Origin: Amblyornis subalaris
Taxonomy: Eukaryota; Chordata; Aves; Passeriformes; Ptilonorhynchidae
Length of the DNA stretch: 64,000 nt
Direction of reading: 5' to 3'
NCBI GenBank assembly: GCA_018881555.1
Contig: JACAXG010000034.1
Coordinates: 2,490,615-2,554,614, forward strand
Notes under the pieces: model-generated
What the model was told of the DNA's origin: nothing
What the model saw: only the letters and a program-made list of their open reading frames with translations
Database searches by the model: none
Position numbers and translations under genes: made by a program
Shown here: piece by piece, positions 51,701-64,000 of the stretch
Numbering within the stretch: position 1 is the stretch's first letter
How the letters are laid out: each line of letters begins with the position of its first letter

Positions 51701-54700
51701 TAGCTTGAAAGTATTTAAAGACTCGAATTATTTTGTTTGCTTTGAAACCAAACTGAAAAATCACACAAACAATGAGGAAGAATACAGACTTACCTGTTCA
51801 TTCATTCATTCCTTTGTTGTCCTGTATCTCAGAGAGCAAGTTTCTCTGCACATTGTAGTTGGGTTTGATAAACAGACCCCAAATAGTAAACTCAATTCCT
51901 GATTTCTGTATACCAAGGAGGCAGATGGCTGTGAAATAGTTTCCTATACAACAGCACACTCAGGAAGAGTGTGGTAGATGATCTACACCTGCACTGATGA
52001 AAACAAAGCCATTACTCTGGGATCAGAGTAGGTGACCCCTCTCNTAACACCAAACTCCAGGATGTGGCCTCCTTACAGGAGAAGAGACAAGCAGCCAATA
52101 AAACACTGAAGTTCCTGTAGCCACATCTTGCAGGGCTGGGTATCTTTAGATACCTCAGCCACAAACCATTAGGTGCCAAATTCCCCATACAATACCTAAG
52201 TCACAGCCCTTCACTTTAGTGGGGCAATAGTCCAGAGCTACACAATGACAGAGTGCAAGTATCCAAGTTCCTCATCCTCCCCACAATTTAGGCAACAGGG
52301 TCACATAGAGGTACCCCCACTCAGCTCTGATTAAGAGGCTAAAACACTCTTGCAGGCAGGCAGAATTGAACTTCAACGACAAAAAAAACCCTAACAAACA
52401 AAAAACCCAAACCACCAGCAAGCCAATGTACTTTTATCTGCAAGGTTAATTACCAACTTTGATTGAAATTGTTCTCAGCTTGAGTAATTGCCATCTTTAG
52501 GAAGTGGATGATACCCATTAGGTAGAGGTGAGGCTGATTGCAGATNTAGCAGCCTTCAAAACTGTGCTCCATGGGATCAGTTGATCAGACTGGAAGGAAA
52601 ACATAAAAAGGCGGTATGAGAGAAGAGCCCTTGTGGTGCTCACATAAAATGGCTTTGTGTTGCTGTGGTTAGAGGTGCTTCCCCATGTTTGAGGGGACAG
52701 GTTTTGACAGGTGTGCAATGGGAAAGCTGCCTCACAGTAGTCCTTTTCAGCCTCTTTTGAGGACCCCATTTAGTGTTTGGAAGTGAGGTACAATCAGTTC
52801 TTGATTCAGCTTTGGTGGACGTGTCTAATCATTAAGCACTATGATTCTTACACCTTCTAAATCCAGTATGCCTCTTGTGTGAAGTAATTATAGTTGCCTT
52901 CTGATGGTGTGTTCTGAATATCCCTAATTCTCACAGGCTACAATAGTAACAAGTCCCAGAAAGAGGAATCTCTAGACCTCCATAAAACAGTATTTCATTG
53001 TCTCCCTGATTACAACGTTCACAATGAAGAAAGATTGTCAGTATTCAGAGGACAGCATGGGAAAATCATCAGAGGCTGTAGTTTAAAACATTGAGTCATA
53101 GGGACAAAAATGGTAAAGGAAAACCTAAAAGTTTTCTACTCCAGAGAATGGAAACATCAAGTCTTGTCCAAGCATCAAATTAAGTTGAATTTTTAATGTA
53201 TTTGAAATTGAATTTAAAAATTAAATATGTAGCTCTTCNTGAAGAAATCTAATAAAAATAAGCTGAAAACCCTGACTCTTTTAACTAATTAATGGTTTCC
53301 TGGTTTCTGACTCATGATTTTGGACATCTGGGCTGACCACTGTGGAAGTCATATTTTACAGTAGCATGTGCAGTGTTGCTTCCCTTTACATATACACGGT
53401 TTCCACTAACATTTTGAGGAATTCTGTCTTGTACTACAGCTAGATTTATGATCTGATTTATTGCACAAATGCTGCCTAACTTAAGAAAGTGGTCTTGGGA
53501 TTTTCTACAGCTTATTGAAATCCTCTATCATTTAAAGAAAGCAACCATAAAACAATAGATCCTAAACAAGCACAAATGCATGCACATACTAAAACAGGCA
53601 ATACAGCTGGTACTCAGCATCAGTCCAAGAAGCTACAAACTTGCCTTGTGGGTGTGCCAGGAATCTGCAGTTCACAGTCTCTCTTATCAGAAGATGTGAC
53701 AATAACAAAGACTNTCTAGGTCCTTATGATTGCTTGTATCACCACAGCCTCTGATTAGGGGATAAAACTGAAATTGTTACATCATATTTTGCAGATGCTT
53801 CTCAGATATTTCCTGTAATTTAATTTCTTTCTTATCTTTCAATAGTAAGTATATCTATTTAGATATTTAGATGTCTTCCATCAATATTTAATCTGAGTAT
53901 TCTTAGCATTTTATGAATGTATTCATCATTAGTAACTGTAAAGCTGCTATACACGGGACTTAAATCACACAGGACATAACAGAAGTATGGAAATTAAATT
54001 TGAAACCAAATCCAAGTCTCTGAGGGTGGAAATAATCTCAGTAATGTTATCTAGATAAATATTAGTCACCTCTCCTAAAATAAACATGCAGACTCCCACT
54101 AGAGCCCATAGAAAGAGCCATGCCTTCCAGAGGATGGTTGCAGAAGTACATTTTCCTTTCTGCTAAATGCAAAGGGAAACAAAATGTCTGTCTTAGATTA
54201 ATCCAAAATTTTAGGTAGTCTTATTATTCCTTCCCTTCTTCCTGATTTTATTTTCCTATGTTTATCTCGAAAATACAGTCTTCTACAGAGCAGAATGTGC
54301 CTGAGGATGTGTCAGAGTTTTGTCCCCAGAAATGAAGTCTGTAAAATCACCAACAGCACAGCTGATGTTTATATGCTCAGTACAGCACGTGAGTTGTGCA
54401 GGCATCTCCCTGCTCTAAATATCTATTCAAAATGCATTGCATCAGAAACTCAGTTCATAATTATGCCAGCAACTGGATCACAAAAATAGGAGTATGACTG
54501 CGCATATGTCAAACCAACATCTGCATTCTAATGAAATGACTCTTTTAGAAGAATATTTTGTGGTCATCCACGAAGTGTTGACAGACGTGTACCTCTGTGA
54601 AGGTAGAAACACTGAGAAGGTGTCCTAGCTTTGACACAGTTAATTTTTCTCTAAATTGATAAATGGGTAGCATCAAATACTTAAAAGTACTTGAATCTCT

Positions 54701-57700
54701 TTCATTTTTCTTTTTTTCTTTACTCTCCAGGCCTTGTAATGGGATTGATTATACGATATGCGACAAAATCATCAGATGTTGAAAGTGGGACTGTTTATGA
54801 ATGTGAAAAGCTGAAATCTGGGCCATCCACTCTGCTTATTAATATAACTAATCAGGTCTATGAATACCAATACAAAGGACAGATCAGCCACCACAATGTC
54901 AATGGTCACCACGGCAATGCAATGCTTCAAAAGGTAAAACCTATCTTATTTTTGTTCTAAACTATGTAAGATAGTTATTTTATTTTCATCCTTGTGAAAG
55001 ATAAACAAGTTTCAAGTTAAAATGCAACAGAGAGAGAGTCTGTTCTGAATTTAGAGTGGGCAAGGTAAGTGAGGAAGGAGAACAGTGGAGGAAATAAGGT
55101 GCAGTAGACACCTGACCATCATTTAGCAGCCAGCTGACTGTGCACTTGCAGAATGGTTGCCTGAACTGTTTCAGATGACAGTCCCAGCTCCTGCCGACAC
55201 TGAGTTCATTGCAGACACAGCTGTTAACTTGGATTCATTGCCACTAAACCTTTAGAAACCCCACTGACATCTTTATTTTCCCTCTGTCTTAAAAGTGACT
55301 TGCTCTGGCAGGGTAATGCAAGGAGAGGTTACCTCCTGTGGAAAGCACAGGAAACTGCAAACTCTAAACATTTTTCAAAACACAAACTCGTCAATATGTA
55401 AACTCCTGTAGATAAGTGGGGGTTTTATTAGACTTAAATTCATCAACACATTCTCATACATTGCTTCACTCCTGCAGTGGTCCTCAGCAGGGATTTCACT
55501 GGCTTGGAGAGACAGCATTGTGGCAATTCAGGCNGGATGCAAAAAGGGAAGTGTGGGAGAAAGCTTGCAGTCTTTCACAATGTCATGGCCTTTTCTGTTT
55601 TCCACTATATAACAATTAAAATATTTTACTTGGTTAGTATAGTCTTTCTCCACCCATGTAATATTTGCTTCCTATAATGTTCACTTTTTTTAAAAAATGG
55701 CAGAAGTTTGAAGAACGGTAGAGCAAAGAGGCACATTTAAAAACCTGGATTTTGTGCTCAAAGACATTGTATATTCACACGAAGCTTCTAAGCCCTTACC
55801 AGTGGCTTTTTACAATATTGCAACATATTATTTTGCTTTTTTCCAAGTATTATTGTTTGTCTAGCACAGTAATACATGATCCTGTGTATTATACAGTTAT
55901 CGTTATAAAAACTTTCAAGTTATGCTTAGAATGTACACTGGGGAGCTCAGCAGAATTAGGATTTAACCATCTGCTCAAATTTCTTGCTGATGCAGCACAA
56001 TTGTGTGCCTGTCTTTTTCCTGCCAGACTTGCACTTCTCAGAAAGAACTAAGACTGTCAAGGACTGTTAGAGTTGTGGTGGGTGGAGACAGGAAAATACT
56101 GTGGCACTCGGACTAATCAGGTTTTGCTGAGTCTTCATCCTTTTTCCTGCTAGTTGGTTGCAGTTTCAGCTTTGTCATAGTCAAAGTGTGTTTTGTTTCC
56201 AGGGCATATGTACTAATCCATTACNTTTGAACACCTTCATCAAACCTAGTACACTGAAGCTGACTTCCATTATGAGAAAGATGGAGCACTGACTTGCACA
56301 GAAGTTTCTGTTACAGGGAATTGCCTGATCTTGTTTCCATAGTCTCCGTTTGCTAGAAGGCTCTTAAAATTCTCAACTGTGAATTGTGTGTTTCTCTAAA
56401 TTATTGGAGAGACCTCAGTCTGCCTGGATTTTCACTTCTTTTTCCTTTAAAGTTACCTGGCAAATGCCCTCTTGAAAAGAAAATAAATAAAAAAAGGAAA
56501 AGGGGATAAATTCAGCTGTATTTGGGAGACAATAACAATGCCTGGCAGTCTTCCTGACTGGCAAAAGCACTAATGTAAAAAACAGAAAGCATGATCACAC
56601 CATGCTCTGGGTTTTGTACAACTGTAATTCCCTTTTGACCACAGTAAAAGGGTTTACTTAGTGCCTTTTATCAGAAAGAATAGATTGTGCCATGACTTAC
56701 AAATGTGTATTCTGTAGAACATGGTTTTGAATAATAAAACATGCAGTCAGGATTTCTGATGCCCATGGAAAAGATATTTTAACATACTTGCTGAATTAAT
56801 TCCAAAATTAACATTTGAGGCTGTTAGTTCATAAGTGAAGAAATCCTTTTTCCATCATGTTTTCAATGATGATGCCAGCACAGCTAATGTTGCTGGCAGG
56901 TTATTTGCCAGCTCGCTTTTTTCAGCTTTATAATTCAAAGTAAGCAGGATGGAAAAAAGTCTCAACTCTCGCTTCCTGTTTATCGAATCAAGCTGTCTGT
57001 CAGTAAGAAGACAGAAGTAGTTTTGTAGTCAGGTCTTACTCTTTTGAAGAAACATAATTAATCTAGAACATTTTTGCCTTAAAATATCACTTTATCTGAA
57101 CAAAGGAGCTGTAAGCCTTTGCACTAATTACCTCCTGTCTCTTTTAAAAGTATTGATATAATATAGCCCACTGACAGAATAATAAGCAGTACACAGGCTG
57201 ATTTAAGTTGTATTTTTTCTCCAGCAATGCTGTCATTTTAAACAGGATTCTATTTTATTGAAATCTATTCGTAATGAATTGCAGTGGCTGGACAATGTCC
57301 TAGGTCTTTCTCTGTGCCAGAAGTTGAGGGTCAATATGAATCCCTCATTGTAGCATTACTTTACAAATTTTAATGGCTATTTTATAAATTATTTCCTTCA
57401 AAGGAAACATTATTTTGGTTTAGGTAGTGTAGGCCTTTTCTTTTGTCACCATTCTGTACATGGGGAATTGGGGCACATAATTGCTGATGTGTCTTTCCTG
57501 AAAGTGAATAGAAGGTCCATGTCTGGACCAGGACTTCTGTCATGGGACTGTCAAATTGGGTGTCTGGTAGTGCAGCTGGCATCACAGGTAACGCTGCTTT
57601 TATGTGTTCCCTGTAATGTAGCACATGACTGATTTCCTTCTTGAAGGAACACTTTTCAAGTAGTAATCTGCATCTACAAGCTCTAAGGAACTACACATTA

Positions 57701-60700
57701 ATACTCGAAGAAAACAACTCAGAATAATCCTGCAGGCAGAGAGGGTGAGCCTCAGATCAGTCCTGAGACAAAGTTACAATTAAAACCTATCCTATCAAAT
57801 TAAATGCTACTTTATTTGTCCTTACCCTCTCTTTTGTCCTTTCTGGCAGATGACATTTGATCCTTCCATCTTCTTCAATATTTTGCTGCCACCCATTATA
57901 TTTCATGCTGGATATAGTCTGAAGAAGGTACGTGTCTTTTTCTTATGTGACAAAAGGGACTGAGGGTGACTGCTGCTCTGTAGACCCAACAGTGGCAGAT
58001 GAAAGAGTCAGCTGACAATTACATTGCCTGGGAAGAGCTTGGTAGGGGTGGACGAAAATGAATGATGCATGGCCCTCATTCTGTTCCCTTTCTGCCTCTG
58101 TGCAAAGATCAGATTGTGCAGTTTATAACACTCAGGCCTCCCTGTTTTCAGAAGAGACACTTTGAATGTAGTGAACTGCAGACAGGAGCAGCCTGTTTGT
58201 GTTTCATACACTGCCTGATCAGGTATTTGTTCAAAGGATGGGGTTATGATACCATTTGCATCAGGTACTTCCAACATGAACTTCTGCTGTGATCCTGGAG
58301 CATTTGGCCAGATACATATAAAAGAGGGAACTCTGATGACATTCCACCAGGCAAAAAGAAAAATTAAATGTCTTTAAGTTGTATTTTCCAAAATAACTGA
58401 AGCAGCCAATATTATTCCATCTTATATTTGAGATATGTGTTGTAACAAGTGGCACTTCTAGATGTCATGTTTCTACTTGGTCGGAATGCTTTTTTATTTA
58501 CTATATTACAAAGGACTTTCTTTCAAACTTTCTTCCCCAGAGACATTTTTTTCGTAACTTAGGATCAATTCTAACCTACGCCTTTTTGGGAACTGCCATC
58601 TCCTGCATTGTCATAGGGTAAGTGAGTGCCTTCTGCTATTATCACATGCTTGGTATTTTTTTCAATTAAAAACTAAACTGTAAAAAGAATTGCAGACCTG
58701 CATAGTCAATACACTTAGCAACTTATGCAACAAGATAAAGTAATTCTTTCTCAGAGAATGCTGAGATAGAAAAGGCAAAACTCTTGCATAGCCAAGAACT
58801 GTCCCAGGCATTCTGAAAATTGTGTCTGTTTTTGATCTATGACTGGTGCAAGCATGAACTGCCTTCTACCCTCCATAGCTTTAACTATCTGTCCTAAGAA
58901 ACAGGACCATTCTCTCAATTGAAATTCCATGCTTCTAACCAGAATTTCTTCTATAGAAGAGCAGATCTCTAACAGAAAAGGAAGGACTTTAAATCTCAAA
59001 GAGGGTAGGAGTAGATACCTCGTGGCATATATGTAAAATAACTGTAGTCATTTCAAAGGCTGAGTGAAACTTTTTAGCTGAAGACCACGTGAAAATCCTC
59101 AGCCTGGAACTATGTGTGAATTTTGCCTGGGTGGGACTAAATGGCTTCTGCTGAAAAAGAAGAAGGGAAAAAAGCAGAGGGCAAAATATCCTGGTTTATT
59201 TCCATACCTGCCTAGGGAAACGTTTCTAATTTTGTTTTAAAATTTGCCTAATTGAAGAAAATATTTGCTAGTCAGAAATGGATTGTATATTTCCAGGCTG
59301 GCATGAAACTTCTCTTTTGTCTGTTTGATTAGCTCAATCAAAATTAAACAAACTATTTAAAAATCCCTTTGAATCTTAAAAGTTCAAGTGTTTCACAATA
59401 CTTATGAATATCACACAGACGCTTCAGCTTTCATGTTCTGGGAAAATTCCTGATGCAGGTGAAAATGAATGAGCAGAGTTGGACTCTGCAGTGAGAGGGT
59501 CTCTGTGCCTGCCCAGAGCCTTACTGAGAGGAGCAGTGCACTGTTCCCAGTTTGGCCTGAGCATCACTGACATCCCCTGGCATTTCTGTGCTAGGGACTT
59601 GCACAGAAACAGCTGAGACAGCTTAGTCTGGATGGTCTGTAGAGGTGATGGAGCAGTGATGCATGCAAGTAAGTCTTGCTGAGAGGCCTTGATTTTGCTG
59701 ATGTTGCGCAGAGTTAAAATGACAAAAAGTCACAGAACTCTCTGGTGTTCAGGCTCTAGACTAGGAAGCACATTATAACTCATAGGCCTTATTTGAGGGC
59801 CTGGGCTATAGAACTCTGAAATGCACCATTTACATCTCTGCGTGATATGGAAAGATATGTGGAAACACTTCAGGTATTGTGAGGGTGCTTGAATTTAAAA
59901 ATGGTCAAAATTCTGTACCTAAGAACAGCAGTTTCAAATTCTAGAATTTTTTAAATATCTGTCTTTCCCTTTCTTTACGGTAAAGATGTATGTGCTACAT
60001 CAAAGTATAAAGTCCTTGCTGGCATTATTATGAGATGGAACTTTCTCCTTTAATGTCATTTTAATAACAGTAAAATACATGAATGACTTATAAGTTAGAG
60101 TTCAAGGATTTTAAAACAATTCTTTTATAGGTATGTCATCATATCTATCTTGATATCCTAGATTCCTGATAATCAAGTAGCTTAGAGGCATAATGCACCT
60201 GAGGCATTGTGGCATTAAATGTTCTTCAAGCCATGGTCACTCCAAGTGTCAGGAAATTTTAGACTCCACAATTAAAGGTGACATTCAAAGTATGATCATC
60301 ATCTGTGCTGAAATACAAAGGAGTGTAAGCCCTCTGTCTGCCTGCCTCCCCTTCGAGTAAGAGAAACCACTGCATATCTGTGGGCTCAGGAGAAAGGGCT
60401 CAGACACAAATCTGTAACTACGGGAGGCATTGTTCCAAGTGTCGTATTTATTGGAGGGGAAAAGCCTAATCTCAATTTTCTTTCTGAAATCTTGCTTTCC
60501 TTGAGAAATGGCACCTCATCAGTGCTTGAAGATCACAGCTTGGACAGCTACACCACTCATGTTTTCCCCTGACTGTATTTGCAGTAATATAACTATGACC
60601 CTTGCTCTTTAAGTTGCTTTTTTCATACCCATTTATATGGCAGAGAGCACCCCTAAGGCTGAAATTATAAATTCAGTTTAAAAATCTACATCCTGACAAC

Positions 60701-63700
60701 AGTTTGAGCTGAATGGTAGCACATTGCTGAGGTATCAGTGGTCTTGGATCTTAGTAGGACTCTTCTTGTGCTTCCTCTCACTTGTCTCAGCTACTAAATA
60801 TAAACCAATAGCCAATAGATCTGTTAGATTGCAGGAAAGCATTAGGGTTGTCCAGCCCAGTAACGCTTTTAAATATGCATTTGGTTTATGACTCTAGCAT
60901 TGCCCTTTGTAAATGGAAAATGCCAGAGCAGCTTTGATAAGATTGTAAAAGAAATATAATATCTTGAGTTTAGCCTATATTCCAAATACTTTCATTCCTA
61001 TGTCCATGCTATTTTATCTAAAACAGAATAAATTCAGGTAGTATCTACTACAGAAAGTTCCCACAGGAACAATTCCTACCAGCAATTCAAAGTTCAAGCC
61101 CNATGTCAGGAATAAAGGTCCAAAGGAAACCTTAAGGTAGAGAGTAGTGAGAACTGGGCCTTGCACTGTATTCTTGTACAAACCCACAACCCCCGCTGGA
61201 GTCACTGCAGAGAAGGCAGTAATATATTCAGAGCAGGGCTTATGTGATGTGAAGCATGTTTGCATAATGTACATGTCAGGATAAGAAAGAGGTAATGAGT
61301 GCATGAAGAAGAAAGATGATATAAAATCTTTACTGAAGGGAATGAAAAATAAGTCCTAAAAGAAAAATACGTCCTAAGAGAGAGAGGGTGAAGAACTACA
61401 GCTGCTGTTACAAAACAACAGACACAACCCTGAGTTACTTCCAGGTTGCATTGCTGTAAACAAATATTTTGTGCACAGGTATGATTAAACATGTGCTTAC
61501 TTTTCATTATATACGCACAACTATATGTGTACAGTACATTGATATCCACAGGCTCGAGCTCTGTGTGCCTGCAGCCTCTCACTGGGGCTGTGCTCTGCTG
61601 CCTGAGTTACAGAGCTCTGTGTGAACCCCTCTGGGGCTCGCCAAAGTGACAGGGCACAGCCTGTAACAAAGAAGGACCAGACCTCTCTTTGTCAACCAGA
61701 AACAGCTGGGAAATATAATTAATAAAGAACAGAAACATCATTTGGATTGTTGCAAACTCTTAGAGTGCTAAACCGTTGCCATGAAACACATGGATACAAT
61801 GGTGCCTGTCTCCTCTTTGTGAGTCTCTGCTTTTGTGTGAAAGGCCTCAAGAAAGAGGAGCTGTGTGGAATTTGAGTGAAAAGGCTGTAATCAGATATTC
61901 CCATTGAGGGCGGAGGAAGGAGGGATAAGAGGCATTGCTTATTTTTAGCGAAGACAGTGCTGAAACGTACTTGCTTTCAGCTAAATACTGCTCTAAGGAA
62001 TGCCTGCCCATGTTAGCTGTAAGACTTTGGCCACCTAGCACACATGCAAGTAATAATAATNCCCAAGCTCTCCCAGCAAAGCAAAATTATGCCCTTTGCA
62101 CCAAGTCTGACTAGCAACGATCCATGCAGAGAGATGACGAAAAGGAGAAATTTCCCTCTCCAAGCCCTATCAACTGCAGAATTGCTGAAGTTGTCCGCTT
62201 TGTGGTAAACAGTCTGCTGACTCTGGGTCTGCATGACATAAGATCATATAAGATCCACTCTCTCAACAGATCTTTTCCCTGCCAATGGTTCCAGCTTCCT
62301 GGCTCCTGAAGAATAGTCTGGAATGATTACTGAGATAGCTCTTTCTTTCTAAGAACCACACAGGCCAAGTCTCTCTGAGGCTTTCTCTGATACAGGGCAG
62401 GCAGTCTCTTGCTGTAGCAGACTTCTTGAGTTTCATAGATTCAGACAATAACTTCACTTGGAAGCAATCTCTGGATGTCTGCAGTCATCCAGAACTCTCG
62501 GAAATCTGTTCCAGGCTTAACCACCTTCACTGCAAAGACTGTCTTTCTGTTTATCCAAATGGAATTTCCCTTGCTTCGCCTTGTAACCTTTGACTCCCAT
62601 CCCTTCCCTACGCAGCCCTCAGCGGGTGGCTTCATGTTCTCAGTTACCACCTGAAGACAGCATTGAGCTCCACTCCCAGCTACAAGAGACAGCTCAGCTG
62701 CTGTCTCTTCTCAAACACCATGGCCCTCAAATTATCTTGGTGGTTCTCTGCTGAAGAGTCTCCTATCTGTCTTCCCTGTACTGGAGACCAAAACTGAACA
62801 CACTATTCCAGATGTCACCTCACAAGTGTCAAGAAAAGGCTTAATGGCTTCTCTTGGCTTGCTCAGCGTGCTTCCATGAACACAACATGGTTTGCTGTTA
62901 CCCTTCATAGTTGCTCTTGTGAAGTCGCCTTCTGAGTAGTGCTCCATTTGGTATCCTCCAGGACTCCAGGGGATTTCTGCATGTACCTGTGTAGCCAGCC
63001 ATGCTTCTGTGGGACTGTTGCACAGGGTTGCTCTATTTTTCCATATGTACCTCAATATTGGCTGTGTATTATGACCATGGTAAGCTGAAACACCACTGAG
63101 CTGATGCTACTCAGTGAGTGCATGAAAACTGGGCTGCTGAAGTATTAAATGAACATCTGCCCCCTCTTGCCTTTTTTTAATTTATATTTTACATATTATG
63201 AAGAAGCAGGGAGAAGGACCTAATTTCAACTTCTGCAAGGAATAGTGTTGTTTCCCCCTATATTCTATTTTTAATAAACTGTGCTGGGATACATCTTTCA
63301 GAGTTGATGTCTGTCATAGATATTTCCAATTTTGATAATGTAAGAGTGCTTAAGTATTTGGAAAAATCTTGACATTATGGTAACCACCTATCAGAGCAAC
63401 ATACTGAGCAGCAGAGGGTGTAGAACTATTTGCATTCCCCCTCCTTTGAAATGCTTTTGACTTCTTTGATCAGCATTCTCCGTGGCAGCCAGGGCCAAGA
63501 TGCCTATGCACGGGAGCACTGACATCATTAAGTTGGCCTTATCTGTGATTTTTGATTTGGTTTCACTTGGGTTCTCTCGAATTGCAAAGCCAAAACCACA
63601 TNTTCGATATTCAGAATGCAGCATGTTTGCAGTCACTTACTCGTATTTTTCCAGCCTGTCTAGGACATTTGGCAAGGCCTGATTTTTCTGGAATTTAAAG

Positions 63701-64000
63701 CTCTATGAATGTGAAAATAACAAACATATTTNCAGAAAATATAGGCCAGGTTTGATCTTTCTTTGTGGCTGCAGTGAGAATTTTGCTTGAATAATGCCGA
63801 GAGAAAAAGCGGGGTTTGGATCAGAAAAAGTAGAGTAATTTGAGTTTCGAGCAAGTTATGAAATGCAAACAACTGATAATAGTGGTGTTAGGAAGAGTCA
63901 TTCCAAGACAATCGCTGTTTTTATTAGCTACTCAGTTTGCATAACCCTCTCTGGCTGGGGAGATAGAACTTCTCCATATTTCCACTAGAGCCACGGTTAG
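48602..64000 (+). CDS. SLC9A9: SLC9A9 (NHE9), 5' part: first four coding exons, gene continues past the window
   Basis: Four plus-strand exons (48602-48776, 54731-54933, 57850-57927, 58541-58617) join in frame to residues 1-177 plus two bases of codon 178, aligning without gaps to human NHE9. NHE9 is an endosomal Na+(K+)/H+ antiporter that alkalinises late recycling endosomes (family knowledge). Visible features are the first transmembrane helix (about residues 21-42), an N-glycosylation sequon N96-I-T, and the NHE signature [17 protein letters not shown] at 134-150. The next exon, expected to continue LIMYGF..., is not found before 64000, consistent with the very large introns of this gene. 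The product is therefore partial only because of the window edge. Confidence 0.96.
48777..54730 (+). other. SLC9A9 intron 1
   Basis: This 5.95-kb phase-1 intron has a GTGAGT donor and CTCTCCAG acceptor. It is AT-rich with poly-A runs near 51.35-51.65 kb. No nested gene or clear family repeat was identified. Confidence 0.9.
54731..54933 (+). CDS. SLC9A9: SLC9A9 coding exon 2 (residues 59-126)
   Basis: The acceptor is TTTACTCTCCAG. The exon starts GC CTT GTA ATG, completing Gly59, and runs [10 protein letters not shown] through the luminal loop to ...GNAMLQK before the donor GTAAAA, phase 0. The loop contains N96-I-T, a conserved sequon, and [14 protein letters not shown] matching human VYEYKYKREISQHN. 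This extended loop after helix 1 is typical of the organellar NHE6/7/9 group. Confidence 0.97.
54934..57849 (+). other. SLC9A9 intron 2
   Basis: This 2.9-kb phase-0 intron has a GTAAAA donor and TTTCTGGCAG acceptor. Nothing other than AT-rich unique-looking DNA is seen. Confidence 0.9.
57850..57927 (+). CDS. SLC9A9: SLC9A9 coding exon 3 (residues 127-152)
   Basis: This 78-bp phase 0-0 exon encodes [18 protein letters not shown] then HAGYSLKK, the NHE-family signature helix associated with amiloride sensitivity. It differs from human by only two conservative changes (E to S, V to I). The acceptor is TTTCTGGCAG and the donor GTACGT. Confidence 0.97.
57928..58540 (+). other. SLC9A9 intron 3
   Basis: This short 613-bp phase-0 intron has a GTACGT donor and a TTTCTTCCCCAG acceptor. 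No internal features were seen. Confidence 0.9.
58541..58617 (+). CDS. SLC9A9: SLC9A9 coding exon 4 (residues 153-177 plus two bases)
   Basis: The exon encodes [20 protein letters not shown] then SCIVI plus GG of the next glycine codon before the donor GTAAGT, phase 2. It matches human [20 protein letters not shown] with one change (Q to R). It is a transmembrane helix of the exchanger core. The following exon is outside the window. Confidence 0.97.
61344..61379. repeat. 18-bp tandem duplication
   Basis: GAAAAATAAGTCCTAAAA is followed directly by GAAAAATACGTCCTAAGA. The two copies differ at two positions. It is intronic. Confidence 0.8.
62430..63060 (-). mobile_element. CR1 LINE 3' portion, about 600 bp
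   Basis: On the plus strand, in order, are TTTCATAGATTCAGACAATA, GTTCCAGGCTTAACCACCTTC followed by GGAATTTCCCTTGCTTCGCC, then AATTATCTTGGTGGTTCTCTG, GTACTGGAGACCAAAACTG and ACACACTATTCCAGATGTCACC. This is the reverse complement of a CR1 3' third, so the element is minus-strand. It is well diverged with no intact ORF, and is the longest CR1 fragment on this strand in the window. It lies in SLC9A9 intron 4. Confidence 0.85.

Larger units (their letters stand above)
58618..64000 (+). other. SLC9A9 intron 4 (5' part)
   Basis: The intron begins GTAAGTGAG and continues to the window edge. It contains an 18-bp duplication (61344-61379) and a large old CR1 copy (62430-63060). The 58.7-61.3 kb part holds nothing recognisable. 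No exon encoding the expected next NHE9 segment was found. Confidence 0.85.

Noticed and set aside
52000..52790. GC-richer stretch in SLC9A9 intron 1 suspected to be a repeat
   Set aside because: No family hallmark, terminal repeat or target-site duplication could be recognised.
61202..61582. 126-codon minus-strand open frame
   Set aside because: It spans an 18-bp tandem duplication that duplicates a peptide, and has no recognisable homology. It lies in SLC9A9 intron 4.
1..64000. Search for tRNA, rRNA, CRISPR arrays, bacterial operons or mitochondrial insertions
   Set aside because: None was seen. The window reads as ordinary vertebrate nuclear DNA.

Overview
This window is nuclear DNA from a bird. 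Evidence is the vertebrate exon/intron structure with canonical GT-AG sites, many degraded CR1 LINE copies (the main avian retrotransposon), a solo LTR of an avian ERV type, an AT-rich background, and one sharp CpG island. Nothing is bacterial, plasmid or organellar: there are no operons, CRISPR arrays or recognisable tRNA/rRNA genes. Scattered single N bases come from the assembly. I cannot name the species; the LTR type suggests a neoavian bird, but that is inference.

Two protein-coding genes lie head to head. On the minus strand is a complete DIPK2A (C3orf58/DIA1/HASF; FAM69-type divergent kinase): exon 1 at 22940-23593, exon 2 at 10760-11063, exon 3 at 7979-8310, joining without a frame break to 429 residues. 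Its start lies in a CpG island of roughly 22.5-24.45 kb. On the plus strand are the first four coding exons of SLC9A9 (NHE9, endosomal Na+/H+ exchanger): 48602-48776, 54731-54933, 57850-57927 and 58541-58617. They encode about 178 N-terminal residues; the rest of this very large gene lies beyond base 64000. The two start codons are 25.0 kb apart. The same divergent pair is adjacent in human 3q24, so this is conserved synteny.

Region by region: 1-7978 is DIPK2A 3'UTR (extent unknown) plus downstream DNA with a 31-bp minisatellite and a CR1 tail. 8311-10759 is intron 2, with two tandem duplications. 11064-22939 is intron 1, with a solo ERV LTR (17917-18478) and an unexplained nearly open minus-strand frame (20877-21602). 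22.5-24.45 kb is the CpG-island promoter with a YY1-type site and a (TG)n tract. 24.5-48.6 kb is intergenic, with several CR1 fragments, an LTR-like segment and an ancient amniote-type repeat. 48.6-64 kb is the 5' part of SLC9A9, with a large old CR1 copy near 62.4-63.1 kb.

Functionally, the two genes encode endomembrane proteins: a Golgi/secretory divergent kinase-like protein and an endosomal pH regulator. Both have been discussed as autism-linked in human genetics. I see no evidence of a novel multi-gene system. The points most worth a second look are the nearly open frame in DIPK2A intron 1, the antisense ORF leaving the CpG island over the YY1 site, and the shared intergenic region.
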